DNA of 64,000 nucleotides from Tetrahymena elliotti 4EA (lineage: Eukaryota > Ciliophora > Oligohymenophorea > Hymenostomatida > Tetrahymenidae): the NCBI GenBank assembly GCA_000231825.2, contig JH720303.1:830574-894573 (forward strand), written 5' to 3'. Shown piece by piece: positions 1-16,157 of this stretch; within the stretch, counting starts at the first letter, position 1, and the number at the start of each line of letters is the position of its first letter. The notes under the pieces were generated by a model. It searched no databases. It saw only the letters and a list, made by a program, of their open reading frames with translations, and was not told the DNA's origin. Made by a program: the position numbers and the translations under genes.

Positions 1-2068
1 TTTTCTTATTCTTCTTCTTTACACTCTCAATGCAAGTTTTTGGTTATTTTATTGCAACAATTATGCCTAACACAAATAAAAGCTATTCATTTAGTTACGG
101 TTTTGTCCTCTTTGCAGTTGTAATAGAGCTTTTCTTAAGTAAACCTGATGCAATTATTCCTTACTTATATAATGTGGATAGGCCTGCTTGGATTATGATT
201 TTTGTTTTTATTTTGAATATGTATTCTCCTTTCTAATATACTCTCATATTTGTAGCGATTTCCTAAAAAGCAGGTATACATTTCGATTCAACTACTACAA
301 ATTGGGTACGTGGGTCTGGATACGACTGGTCACTAGTACCAAATGCAATTATAGGCTAAGAAAGAGGTATAAACTATGAAGCTCCTTGCCCCCTATAAAG
401 TTTTCTTCTTCTCTTACTTATGACTGTAGTATACGGAGTTTTTACTTGGTACTTTGATAATGTTATTTCTAATAATAGAGGTAGCAGTCATCCTTGGTAC
501 TTCTTATTTACACCAAGCTATTGGAGAAGTGTCTTTAATATCAGCTAAAAAAAGAGATAAAGATAATCTTATCTTTTAGAATAAAATGAAAAACTTGAAA
601 AAAGTAGTCAGAGACCCTAGTCGTATCTAAATGAGTAAAGCAGATTATCAAATAACCAAAGATACAACACTGTTTTGGTAAAAATTTACTTTATATTGTT
701 TGAATAAAAAGTATTTTACGCACTGAGAGTGATCAAAAACAAAGAACATTTAAATACTTTGTTATTTCTTATTAAAGATTCATTTATAAGTTATTAATAA
801 TTTATATTAAATTAAATAGGAGGAAGAAGAGAGAGTAAAAAATAGATTCTTAAAAGATCAAAGTTGTGATGGCTTAAGAATTTTTAACTTGAAAAAGAAT
901 TTTGTTGAAAAAAGATCTATTTTTAAAAAACCTAACATGGTTAGAGCAGTAAGAGGCGTAAGCTTAGAGATAAGCAATAATGAGATTTTAGGTTTACTTG
1001 GACATAACGGAGCCGGAAAAACAACTCTTTTAAATATGCTATGTGGACTCTTAAATCCAACTAGTGGATGTGTTGTTATAAGTAACTTTAGTCTAGCAGA
1101 AGAAATTGATAAAATTAGGTAAATAAATAAACCATTTTTAAATTTACTTAAATATTTTATTTAAAAATAGATAAATTATTGGTATTTGTCCTTAATTTGA
1201 TATACTCTGGGATGACTTAACAGGCTTGGAGCATCTAGCTTTATTTGCTAAAATTAAAGGAATGAACCCTAAATACATTACTAAAATTGGCGAAGAAATG
1301 CTAAAAATGGTTTAATTAGAACATGTTGCAAATGCTTACAGTAGAACTTATTCTGGAGGTATGAAGCGCAGACTGTCTTTGGCTATATCTGCTTAAGGGA
1401 GTCCAAAAATAATTTTATTAGATGAACCAACAACTGGAATGGATCCTAAGAGCAAGAAAGAAGTTTGGAATTTAATTTAAACTATTCGCAAAAATAAATC
1501 AATTATTCTTACAACACATTCTATGGAAGAAGCAGATGTTTTGAGTGATCGTATAGCTGTCATGGTTTCAGGATAAATTAAGGCTATTGGATCAAGTCTT
1601 AAATTGAAAGACCTTTATGGAGGAGGATATAGAATGCACTTGATAGTAAAAGATCCTCTTGCTAACAATGAAGAAGTTGAAAGATTCTTAAGTTAAAACT
1701 TCCCTACTATAAAGCTCTTAAAAGAATCTAGTGGAAGCATGATTTTTGTTATCCCAGACAAAACAGTTGTAAAAAGAATATTTGAAATGTTTGAATAGTA
1801 TGAATCCCCTCTCAAAAGTAAAATAAATTAAGAAGATGTTGTAGATAGCAGCACCTTCTTTAAGTCTAATTTAATGATAGATAAATCTAGAGTTTAGGAT
1901 CTTGATTTCTAAATGGAATAATCTAATTAGAGATAATCTATTGGTTTTTTTGAGATGATAGAGGATTGGGGTATTTCCCATCCTACAATTGAAGATGTGT
2001 TTATATAAATTACAGATGAAGAACAGTAATTGGAGGAAGAAGAAGAATTAGAAAAAGGAAAAAAATGA
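1..2068 (+). CDS. Half-size ABCA-type ABC transporter (5' partial)
   Basis: Membrane ATP-driven pump of the ABCA (lipid/drug transporter) type; the 5' end lies outside the window. Exons are <1..677, 820..1118 and 1171..2068, giving about 623 visible residues. The first exon encodes several hydrophobic segments and the WYFLFTPSYW motif that precedes the nucleotide-binding domain (NBD) in ABCA proteins. The NBD follows with Walker A GHNGAGKTT, Q-loop CPQFDILW, signature YSGGMKRR, Walker B IILLDEP and H-loop TTHSM. The Q-loop Gln is codon TAA at 1193-1195, which supports the ciliate code. The protein ends about 200 residues after the signature with an acidic tail, so this NBD is the last domain. 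What is visible fits a half transporter (one membrane domain plus one NBD), but an upstream first half cannot be excluded. Substrate unknown. Confidence 0.9.
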
Positions 2069-3323
2069 GTTAAAAAATAATTATTCAAAATGTTGATACC
2101 ATAAACTCTAAACTGATTACTTCCTTCTTATTTCAAAAATTTCTAAAGAATAAAGAATGATGTATTCATAGAAATAAATTAATATTTATTTAAAAAAAGA
2201 AAATTATCCTAAAACTAAGTTAAAAAAAATTATCAAAAAAAAATAATTAATTATATTTAAATACAAAAAATTACTTTACTAATTTATATTCTTATATAGA
2301 GTTACTACTTTTATTCATAATTTCATCTATGAAAATGACTAGATTTAATTTTTGTCTGGTTTATTTGTGTAAATATCTTAATCAATTAATTAATTACTTT
2401 TAAATCAACTTCAACTGACTGCAAATTTCGATTAATGAAGAACAAATAATGTGTTAGTTTTAAGTAAATAATTTTATTTTTTAATTAATTAACAAACACA
2501 TTTTATTTTTTTCTTTCTATTTCATAGAAAAAAAAGGTATGTCCTAAGAGATATTATTTTATGATTAAGCAATACTTAATCAAAACTTAATTTTTCATAC
2601 TAAGTTTTAACAAAATATTTTATCTAATTCCTTCCTAATACTTTAATAATTATTCCCATTTTTCGTTTTTATTAAGAAAAATTAATTATTTAAAAAAATA
2701 GATAAATTCAAAATAGAAAAACTATTATTTCTATTTTGTAGCTTTTCTATTGAGATAGATAAAATAATAATTTATTTTTATTCATTTATTTGATTTTAGT
2801 TTTTCTAAATTAATTAAATTAAATTATATTACATCGTTACACCCTTAATTAATATTTGAGAATATTTATTTTCTTTTGCTTTTGCTTGTTTTTATGGAAA
2901 TTTTACCATAATAACTATTATTTAGATGTATTTTATTATTATTATTATTATTTTGATTTTTTTTGTGGTGATTTTATGTAATTTAAATTTATTTTTCTAA
3001 TAAAAAAGATTTTTATTTTCATAAATTTGATATGGTTTATTATCTATCACTTCTTTTGTTTAAAATTCAAATTTTACCAGAAAAAATTAATTGCTTATAT
3101 GAATTGGCTTGTATTTTTAAATTTATTGTTGATTTTTTTTTTGATAATTAATAGGTACTCAAGATATTTTTGCTGATCAAAAATTAACTAATTTCCTTTA
3201 AAAATAGCCTTAAGCACCTTTAACTAATAAAAAAAATTAATTAATAGTGAGGATATACTTTTATCAATTATAATATTTTTAATAAAAACAAATTGAAAAA
3301 AAAGTAAACAAAAAAAGAATATT
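2069..3323. other. Intergenic A/T-rich DNA, same-direction genes
   Basis: 3' flank of the ABC gene and 5' flank of the C2 gene. It holds poly-A/T runs and a short TTA repeat at 2933-2950. No open frame with plausible codon use was seen on either strand. Confidence 0.6.
2933..2950. repeat. TTA microsatellite, six units
   Basis: Six perfect TTA units in intergenic DNA between the ABC transporter and the C2 gene. No function is suggested. Confidence 0.8.
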
Positions 3324-4663
3324 ATGTAGTCTGTAAGTGGTAAATTAGAAATACAATTAGTCGGAGCTTCATTAACAAGAGATGTTAAGCTTATAGGTTC
3401 AATGGTACTTAGTTTATTTTTAAAATTGCAGGAAAATAATCATTTTTAAAAATATTTATAGAATCCATATGTCACTCTTAGATTTGGTGAAATAAAAAAA
3501 ACAAGCGCAGTCAATGAAGGTGGTGGCAAAAATCCCAGATGGTGTGATAAAATGGAATTCCAAAAGATCTAAGAGACAAAAATTCAAATAGATGTTTATA
3601 ACATGAGAAAGCTTGGATTATTTGAAAATGATTTAATAGGTACAGGCTCATTGGATCTTTGCAAATTTACTCAATAATATTAAGGCGAAGGTAATAAATT
3701 TAACATATTTTTTTAAGACCTACCTAAAATTTAACTTTTATATTTTTTAATAGAGCAAATTCCTCTTCATCATAACAACTCTTCTGCTGGAATTCTTAGA
3801 ATCAGAGTTAGTTTCATACCAGATATTTAATAAATTTATCAATTTGGCCAAATTATTTTACAAGGAGAAGCTCCACTTGATCTTACAGTTCGTGTTGTTT
3901 CAGCTCTCCTTACAAGAGATACCTAATGGTTTGGATCAATGGTAGCTATTTTAAAAATTATATTTTTTAAATATTTAATTAACTTTTTATAAAATAGAAT
4001 TGCTATTTTGTTGCTACATGTGGAGATAAGAAACACACTTCCACTTTGTGCAATAGTGGAAAAACTCCTTAATGGGCAGATAAGTTTAAGATATCCAAAA
4101 AATCAGAATAAAAATTTAATATTGAAATTTTGAATGCTAATAATAAAACTTGTGTTGCTACTTGCGTTGTTCCACACGAAGTTTTAGCTAATTATAAACC
4201 AGGTGTTAGAACTCTTTTTCTTTCTTATGAAGGAGCCCCTGCAGGATAACTCTTCCTTGAAGTTAACTACAACTCCTATCCATGTGATATGGTAGCTCCT
4301 GTATATTAACCTCTTTAAGATTATTGCCCAGAATACTATGATGTTTGTACTGGATAATAATAACCTTAATAATATCCTCCACAATATCCTCCATAATAGC
4401 CTCTATACCCCCCACAACAACCTCAATACCCTCCATAATAACCTTAACAATATCATCCTACTTAACCTCAATATCCTTCTTAAGAAGCATAATACCCTCC
4501 TTAATATCCTCCTTAGCCAGTTTAGTATCCTCCTTAATAAAATAATTATCCTCCCCAATATCCTCCTAATCCTTAAGAATAGCACAATCCTTATGGATAG
4601 TATCCTAACTTATAATAATAATATCAATAATATCCCCCTCCTCCACCTCCTGCTCATTATTGA
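3324..4663 (+). CDS. Double C2-domain protein with PQYPP-rich tail
   Basis: Exons 3324..3404, 3462..3690, 3754..3941 and 3998..4663 give 387 residues. Two C2-like beta-sandwich domains follow one another (about 1-130 and 130-260); C2 domains typically bind phospholipid, often with calcium. Both carry the same landmark, a TRD segment followed by GSM-N, and both are cut by a phase-0 intron directly after GSM, so the second looks like an internal copy of the first. From about residue 285 the protein is a low-complexity run of Q, P and Y (PQYPPQ-type units), mostly with TAA/TAG-coded Gln, ending in a proline stretch and AHY. Similar C2 plus Pro/Tyr/Gln tails occur in small membrane-trafficking or stress proteins of plants and protists, but no specific orthologue is recognised. 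The first ATG is used because it lies at the N-terminus of the first C2 strand. Confidence 0.82.
4353..4660 (+). repeat. Coding low-complexity repeat (Q/P/Y-rich tail)
   Basis: Degenerate tandem TAT-CCT-CCN-TAA type codons encoding YPPQ-like units at the C-terminus of the C2 protein. Most glutamines are TAA or TAG. This codon bias creates false open frames on both strands here. Confidence 0.8.
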
Positions 4664-5353
4664 AAATATAAAATAATTTAAAGCTTATAATTTATTGATT
4701 TTGTGCTAAATTAATTCATGTTCTCATACCTCTATTAAATACTTTTTACCAATGAATCAATATTTTGTAAATAAATAATTCACAGACAATAGAATATTTT
4801 TATATTGTATTTTCGAAAATATTGTAAAACAATAATAATAATAAGAATATTTTTCTTTTAAAGTTAAATATTACTTAAAAAATAACTACTTTTATCAAAT
4901 ACTCTAATCTATCATACAAAAACTTATCATAATTAGATCTTTATTTGAATTCAAAAGTTATAAAATTCTAAAATAAATAATTTATTTGAGTTTAAATAAA
5001 CTATTATTTTATTAATTTGTTTTTTTTAGTAATGTGGTATTAACACAGTAAAACAATATTTTAACTAATTTGAGTGATTTTTGAATGCTAGATCTATTAA
5101 AAAATTAAACAGAGAGAAATTAATAATTAGGTTTAAAATATTTTAGAAATGAGAGAACCAATGAACGAACTGATGTTTCTATTTTAAAAAAATATAAATA
5201 TACAAAATGAACAAATTTATAGTTAATCTAAAGAATAAATTTAGTATTTAGATTTATAATTAATTTATCTATTTTTGATGATTTTTTTATTGATTGATAG
5301 ATTAGTTGATGTATTCTTTACATTTTCAAAATTAATTTTCAACAAAGCTTAAT
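4664..5353. other. Convergent intergenic region
   Basis: A/T-rich DNA between the 3' ends of the C2 gene (+) and the ubiquitin protease gene (-). No gene or obvious structure was seen. Confidence 0.6.
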
Positions 5354-9419
<4,066 letters not shown>

Positions 9420-11268
9420 CGAATTTTCATTGTTATGGTGCTAATGAGGAGCAGCTGCTGAAACTCCTTCTTCTATGCCCCTATTGTTAAATAAAAAAGT
9501 TAAAAAATTCTTCAATACTACATTTTAACTTAAGCTTTTTTATCAAAAATGAATTTCATTTGTGAGAGAAACAGTTAACCTATCTAAACTTAAGAAAAAT
9601 CAATTTTTAGAGGGTTTTTAAAGCAATTACAGCTCAAAATATTTATTTTGGTGGTGTGTTATTTTTAGCATGCTAATTATATAAATTTTGAGCTGTAACT
9701 TTTATCAAAATGAGAATGATGAATTCTATCAAAATACTGTTGTAATAAATGGACATATTATAAAGCTTACTAGAAATTTTCTTAATGAGACATATTATTT
9801 GAATTTGAATGATAATTCTTTTATTTTGTCTAATGGTTGATCTACTTTTTGATCCTTTTTGAATGATATTTTCTTTGTATGTTTTATTAATTAATTATTA
9901 TATTTGCTTGTTAAGATACTACTTTAATTTATTAGATTTTAAAATGCAATTAAATACAAATCACTATTGATATTTGTCTTTAGATTTGTTTGCTTATTCA
10001 TTTATTTATTGCCTATTTTACTATTTATTCTATATACTTACCTTCATTATTTCCATTCATTAATTCTATCAAAATTTTTAGATATATTTCTTATTCCCTT
10101 CAGACTTAATTCGAAATGCTTGTTTGTTTATTTGCTTGCTTTTTTTATGATATCTATCTATGTCAGTATATTTCCATTCAAGCTATCAAAAGAGTGTGAA
10201 GGATACTAATAAAATAATTAAAAATCTCATGTGCTTTTAGATATTTTTATTGAATCGTCTTACCTTTTCCGATTAAAATTTTTGATAAGATAAGTTTTTA
10301 ATTTTCATTTTCCTCACTCATAATCATATGAATTTTCTGAATTCTACAAGATTGGTGTGCGCTAAAACCTGTTAAATTAATCCAGATTAATAAAATTTTG
10401 TGCATAAAAAAAATAATTAAACAGAATCCATAATTTACTATTCTAAAAAATATCTAAATCATCTTTATTTTTCCTCTATTTAATTAGAATATTTGAAACT
10501 ATATCAAGAACAGAAATCACGAATCTGATCAAATTATTTTTTTCTATAAAAACAAAAGCCCATTAAAAATAATTTCTTTTTCATATCTTTAAAACCATTT
10601 ACTACATTTCTCAACTCGAAAAGAATTTATATAAAAATTAAATATCTATAAATAATTTATATAATTTGTTATTGTTTCAATTAAAATACCAGCAAAATTA
10701 CTTTTTATGTTAATGTCATCAAGTTATTAAGTTGTCATTAATTTATTTTTCATCAATTAATTTACAAATCTCTATCATATTTATTCTAGTTTATCAAAAA
10801 TATTTTTTATTTTTATCTTTCTGAATATTGAGGATTTATTTATTTAATTATTTTAAAACAATAAGTAATTCAAAAATTTAAATTATATCTATAATTACTA
10901 CAAAGCCTGAAATAAAATTAATAAAACCAAATTATTTTAATAGTTTCAAATATAGTTTTGATAAAATATTCTTTATTCAATTAAAATTAGGTTAATAAAT
11001 AAAAAATATTAATCTTTTCTCTATCTCGATAAACTAAATATTAATTCAGTTATTTTGTCTTTTTAAGTGTTCCAATTTAAAATGTAAACATTAACAATTA
11101 ATAAATGATAGGTATCATGAAAGAGAATTATAGCATTTAGATAATAATAATAACACTAAATTAATTTAATTGGTGGTAAATAAATTTAAGCAAATATTAA
11201 TTAGTTCAGATGATTATTTTCAAGCAAGATTTAGGATTTACAAATCTAGTATAAATAATATAAAATTT
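9420..11268. other. Intergenic region upstream of the USP gene
   Basis: 1.85 kb between the USP start and the PACRGL stop. It is mainly A/T with poly-T tracts; the inverted repeat at 9627-9698 is the only structure noticed. An 80-codon frame at 9967-10209 is hydrophobic, T-run driven and not convincing as a gene. Confidence 0.55.
9627..9698. repeat. 14-bp perfect inverted repeat with palindrome in loop
   Basis: Arms TTACAGCTCAAAAT (9627-9640) and ATTTTGAGCTGTAA (9685-9698) are perfect complements. The 44-nt loop holds the 10-bp palindrome TAGCATGCTA (9666-9675). It lies about 210 bp upstream of the USP start and could be a 5' UTR hairpin, a protein-binding site or a remnant of a terminal inverted repeat. 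The sequence does not decide. Confidence 0.75.
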
Positions 11269-12508
11269 TCAAACATTGCTATAAGTGGGAATACATGATT
11301 TTATAGTTTTAAGTACATCAGATCCCTATTTTGTAAAAAAGATTATTTTAAATACAAATTCAAAAGAAATAAAGAATATTTATTAGTTACTCCATTTTCT
11401 TCTAGTGTTCTTAGAGTGACAAATATCTTTTCTCTGAGTTATCTAATTTTATTTTTGAAATAAATTAATATGGTGAGAGGTAAAAGTCTAACTCACGGTT
11501 TATTCATTTTCTTGACTATTGGTTGGAGCAAATTTTTAAGATGAGGATTCAAGTTAGGACCAATTTTATCAGAAAGGAGCCTAATAAAATAATTAGAATT
11601 TATTTCTATTGGTCAAAATATTATTATTTTTACTTTAAAACAGTTAAAGCGTTTTCGAAATTTTTATCATTATTATGTTGTAGAGCGTTTCTTAAAGGCC
11701 ATGCTAACTTATTTATCATAGGTACTATTCTATCTTCAACATTCTGTATTTTAAAGGAAAAATAAGAATGATTTTAACTTATAAAATAAATTAAATACTT
11801 CTTGTTCTAACATTTCTTTAATACAATTATATGCAATAAAATTGTATGGGTGCTTTTCTTCGACTAATCCTTCAAAGCATGTAGCCAATAGTGGATCATA
11901 AGGCATACCTATTACAAATAGTATCATAAATTGTTGTAATATTTATTTCAGAAAAAAATCTACTTTTCAAATCAACATCTTTGTTCCATTAAATATACAT
12001 ATGAACACTACCATGATTCACTCTACATGGAATACCTCCTGCGTTGTAAACATAAGCAAAAGAATTTCTTTATTAAGTATTATATAAAATATACTTTGTA
12101 AATTCATTCTTAAATCTTTAACAATATTATACGTATTTTAGTTTTTATTTGTTGCAAATAAGTCAACAGTTTTTATTGAAGTATATTTTGAGGATGGCTT
12201 GGAAGTAAATCCCTAAGTTTTTTATTCTTCCATTTATTATGGAGCTTTGAAAAAAAATAGCTTAATATTTTAATGGAATATTAAATTTCTTGATTACCTG
12301 ATTTTTAAAGTGTGCTTTTTACTTATGTTTGTAAAGGTTTTTACAAGCTAGTTATATTTCCTACTCCTATAGGTCTAGATACAGTTGATGTAGTTTTTAA
12401 TTTTGGAGGCTCTATAACATTATTTCTGTTAGCTGTTGTAGTTGTTGTTTACTTTAAAGGTTCCTTTTAAAGAGGAACTGATGTAGGTTTAGAAGATTTT
12501 GAAAACAT
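11269..12508 (-). CDS. PACRG-like protein (PACRGL family)
   Basis: Eight exons: 12298..12508, 12133..12244, 11964..12067, 11799..11908, 11634..11743, 11497..11580, 11391..11442 and 11269..11325, giving 279 residues. A basic Thr/Ser/Gln-rich N-terminus leads into the ParcG domain of HEAT-like helices. Landmarks are GGIPCRVNHGSVHMYIQW, YDPLLATCFEGLVEEKHPY, LLSDKIGP and the C-terminal IKSCIPTYSNV, which match PACRG-like (PACRGL) better than PACRG, whose counterpart region has a different Phe-rich motif. PACRG is an inner-junction protein of axonemal doublets; PACRGL is less studied but conserved in ciliated species. Splice phases agree throughout, and the last intron joins directly to the diagnostic IPTY ending. 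No frame here is long without splicing, so the gene is easily missed. Confidence 0.88.
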
Positions 12509-13704
12509 TTATACAAAGTGAGATCTATAATTGAAAAATTTAATAATTTGAACAAGTTTTTATAGAATTTAAAAAATAAGAAAAAATATCAGTTCCTTTG
12601 AATCATATAAAATAATCTGATTATTTTGTGAAGGTAAGCAGCATAGATTTCTTTAAATTTTTGTGACAAAAGCATATAGAAAAATACTAAATTAATTTAA
12701 AATTTTGTTGAATTCTATTAAAGCTTAGATAGAAATCAATAGTTAATTTATATTTTTATAACTAATTTATCCATTTTTATAAAAAAAATTTTGTTTCTAT
12801 TTCTAATATTTAAAAGAATTTTAAAATTAAAGGAAGATGAATTCTTTTTTATAACAAGTAAAAAAAAACCATTTTATCTTATTTTATTTATTATTTATTA
12901 AAAGTAAACAAACTTCTTTCAATTTTATTTTCATAACTCATCTAGAAGGTTTTGTTTATTTTTTAGCATTTTGTTAATTAAAAACTGAATAAAAATATTA
13001 GAAGCTGAATTATATTTCCTTGATGGGTATTTTATTTTAGTAATTTAAATCATTTAGAAAAAATGAACTCAGAGTATTAAATATTTAATACTTATGTTGA
13101 TAATAGTATTGTTGAATGAAAAATAAACTGAAAGAATTCTAATTACTTTAATAAATAAATGTTTAAATTATTAGCATTATTTTAATTATTCAAAAAGAAA
13201 TTAAATGTAATTTACATTAAATTATTTCAAGAAAACAATAGTTAACTTTCTTAAAAAATAAATGTACTTTTCTAAATAAAATGCTAATCTTTTTACTTGT
13301 ATTATATTTTTTATTACTAAAATAAATTTAAATCTTCAAATCTTCTAATCTACCTTTTCAAAATAATCTAATACAAAAATGAGCATTTTATAATGTTTAT
13401 TTCTGAAATTATTTGTTTTTATTTATTTAATATTTTCTAGAAAATGAAAATTATTTTGTTAAATAATTGATTAATTTAATTGATTAGAAGAATAATGATA
13501 TTTTATTTTAGTTTTTAAATAAATTTTGACAAAGAGATGAGAATATTGAATAATTAAATTGAAATTAGAGTTCATACAAATAGATGGTTTTAAATATGTA
13601 AATTATAAATTAATTAATATTCATCCATTTTGATTTTGATTCGTTTTTTTATTTAATTATTTGTGAAGGAAGCCAAAATTAACATTATCTTTAAATTAAA
13701 TTTA
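12509..13704. other. Intergenic A/T-rich DNA
   Basis: 5' flank of the PACRG-like gene and 3' flank of the taxilin gene, both on the minus strand. No coding signal or repeat of note. Confidence 0.6.
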
Positions 13705-15235
13705 TCATTATTATTTAGCTGCAGTTTTATCAGCCAATTACTTTTCTAAAACAGCCAAAAGACTTTCTAAACCTGAGAGTTAATCTTTTTGCTTATTTAA
13801 TTCTTCTTTAAGCTTAACGTTCTATAATTAAAATTAATTTAATGAATAATAATTAAATCAAAAAAATTACCTTTTCGACATAATCTAATAAAGTGAAATC
13901 AGTTTTTTCATTTTTCTTTTTTAAATCATTGATACTTAATTCAATTTTTTTTTGGCTTTCTACTAAGTTATCATGAGCCTACTTGTAATTGCTAAATTTA
14001 GAATTACTTTCTGTCATGATATCTTAAAATTTCTAATCTTATTCAAGATAAATGTTAAGTCTTTCTTCTAACTTGACATCAATTTCCTTTTGCTTATCTA
14101 TTTCTTCTTAGAATTTACTCACAAGTTAAGCTTATTGCTTGATCAATTCAAATTCTTATCCAAGCTTAGTTTCTTGTAATTACATTTCCAATTCTAATTT
14201 TTTAACAGAAATTCACTTCAATTATTTTTTAAATTATGATAATTATTTACCTTTCTTTTTAATTTAAGTACTGAAAATAAGTTCATGAGTTTGTTGTTAA
14301 GCTGTAATCTCCTTGAGTTTTTCTTTGAGACTGTTTTATTTTAATTATTTAATGAGTTTTAATATGAAAATAAAATTTTAATTTACATTTCATTTTCTTT
14401 TTCTTTTTAAATTCTATCTCTGCTTTTTTCTTCAACACTAGCTTGAATGTCTTTAATTCTTTACTAAAATTATTCTGCTAACTCAGTTCTTTTTTATTTT
14501 TCATTTTCTTACAATTATTTGTTGATGTTAATCTACTCTTCATATTAAACAGTTAAGGCTTTGTGCAATTTTTCAAAAACATCCTTAGATTTAGTTAAAG
14601 TACCATTTTCTTCCTTGGCTTTTAATTAGAAATATATTAAAAATATTTCAAATTTATTCATTTTATATTTTACCTTTCTTTAAGTTAGCATTTAATGTAT
14701 CGAATAACTTTTTGTTGATGGCAAAATCTTTGGCTGATTGCTTAATATCCTTCAACTATTTTATATTATAATATCCGTTTAATTTGATTCTTCTTGTAAA
14801 ATACTTTCATACTATCTTTTCAAACTTTTCTTAGATCTATTGAGAGTCATCAGGGTTAGATTAAACAAAGTTTTTCAAATCTGTATAAGCCTTTTCATAT
14901 TTTTTTTCTATTTAAAATAAAAGCAAATTGTTAAAGATTTGCACACTTTGAGTTCCAATTTAATTGTAAAGCTTAAAATTTTACTTAATTTTTTATATTC
15001 ATCTTCAAATTATTTTTCAGGTAATTTATTGGAGAAACCTATTTTAGATTAAAATGGTTTTAATATCTATTTAAGAGAATAATGCAATATTTTACTAATC
15101 TCTTCACAATTAAGAGCTTAAATAACTTCAATGAGTTGAGGTTCGATCTAATAATAAATTTAAAAGAAGTAGATACGGTTACATAATCTAATCAGATAAA
15201 GAAACAAATACATTTTTATCTTGAGCTGAATCCAT
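13705..15235 (-). CDS. Taxilin-family coiled-coil protein
   Basis: Eight exons: 15212..15235, 14985..15147, 14813..14907, 14674..14755, 14387..14618, 14251..14330, 13871..14193 and 13705..13821, giving 371 residues. Taxilins are long parallel coiled coils that bind syntaxins and centrosomal or ribosome-associated partners. The centre carries the family pattern KRTELAEQFQQRIKDIQ, then NEILKEKLKEI, followed by heptads rich in K, E, Q and L through to the C-terminus. The first exon is only eight codons (MDSAQDKN); it was chosen because it gives a phase-0 join to IEPQLIEV, whereas other donors give stops. In a run of minus-strand genes with PACRGL and the TTC29-like gene. It could instead be another coiled-coil protein, but the central block is fairly specific. 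Confidence 0.78.
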
Positions 15236-16157
15236 TTTTAACTTGCTATTGTATTATATAAATATATTCTAATAGAACTTTCACTTGTTTATTATTTGAT
15301 ATTTTTTACTTTTGTTAATTATAATAAATATTTTTAATATACTAAATTTTTAAAGCTTAATTTTGTTTAATTTGCAAAAAATATCTTCTCCCTCTCAAAC
15401 TCTTATTTAATTAAATAGTTTTTTTTCATGTATCATTTTTTAAATTTTCAAAAATTTGATTAGACAACATAGAAATTTATTTATTCATCACAAATTATTT
15501 ATTCAAAATAATTAAGATATTTATTGAAATATATATTAAAATTGATAGTCATTAAACATGCTAATATCTTATCAAAAGACAATAAAAAAAGCCAAATATT
15601 GTTAAAATTAAAGCTAATGAAATCTTTAAATGATCATTTCATTCAGAGTATTTAAAAAAGTAAATAATATAAGTTTTAAAGATATTATTTTAAAATTTGT
15701 GCTAGTGTTTCATCCTTAGATCTTTTTTTTTAAAATAAATTTTGTTCAGTTTTAATTAGAAAAAACCTTTTTAAGGCTCATTAAAAATATATAAAAATCT
15801 AAGGTTTGAAACAAAAATTTTTTTTTTCAGTAAAATTGAATATGTTAATAATAAATTTATCTTGATGAGAATATTCATCCCTCAAAAACTATCTATAACT
15901 ATGAAAGTATTTACTTTTTAAGTTACAGTTATTATAAAAAATGTTTATTTTGATAAAATAAGTAAGTATTAAATATACTATCTTTCTCAAAAATGTTTTG
16001 TGTTGATGATAAATAAAATATGATCTTGAAAAAATAGGTGTCTTATACAAATGAATTTCTTAATGTTTGAAAATTTTTACAAATGTATATAAAAATATAT
16101 TTTTATGATGCAGCAAATATTTAAGTATCTTTTAGATTGCAAAATAATTAATTATAT
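15236..16157. other. Intergenic A/T-rich DNA
   Basis: 5' flank of the taxilin gene and 3' flank of the TTC29-like gene. Poly-A and poly-T runs only; no open frame of interest. Confidence 0.6.

Noticed and set aside
4338..4676. Overlapping open frames on both strands (112, 66 and 60 codons)
   Set aside because: They are out-of-frame or antisense shadows of the Q/P/Y-rich tail of the C2 protein.
9967..10209. 80-codon hydrophobic plus-strand frame
   Set aside because: Composition reflects T-rich DNA; no ATG context, domain or splicing partner.
11523..11765. 80-codon plus-strand frame
   Set aside because: Antisense to two PACRG-like exons and their introns; starts at TTG.
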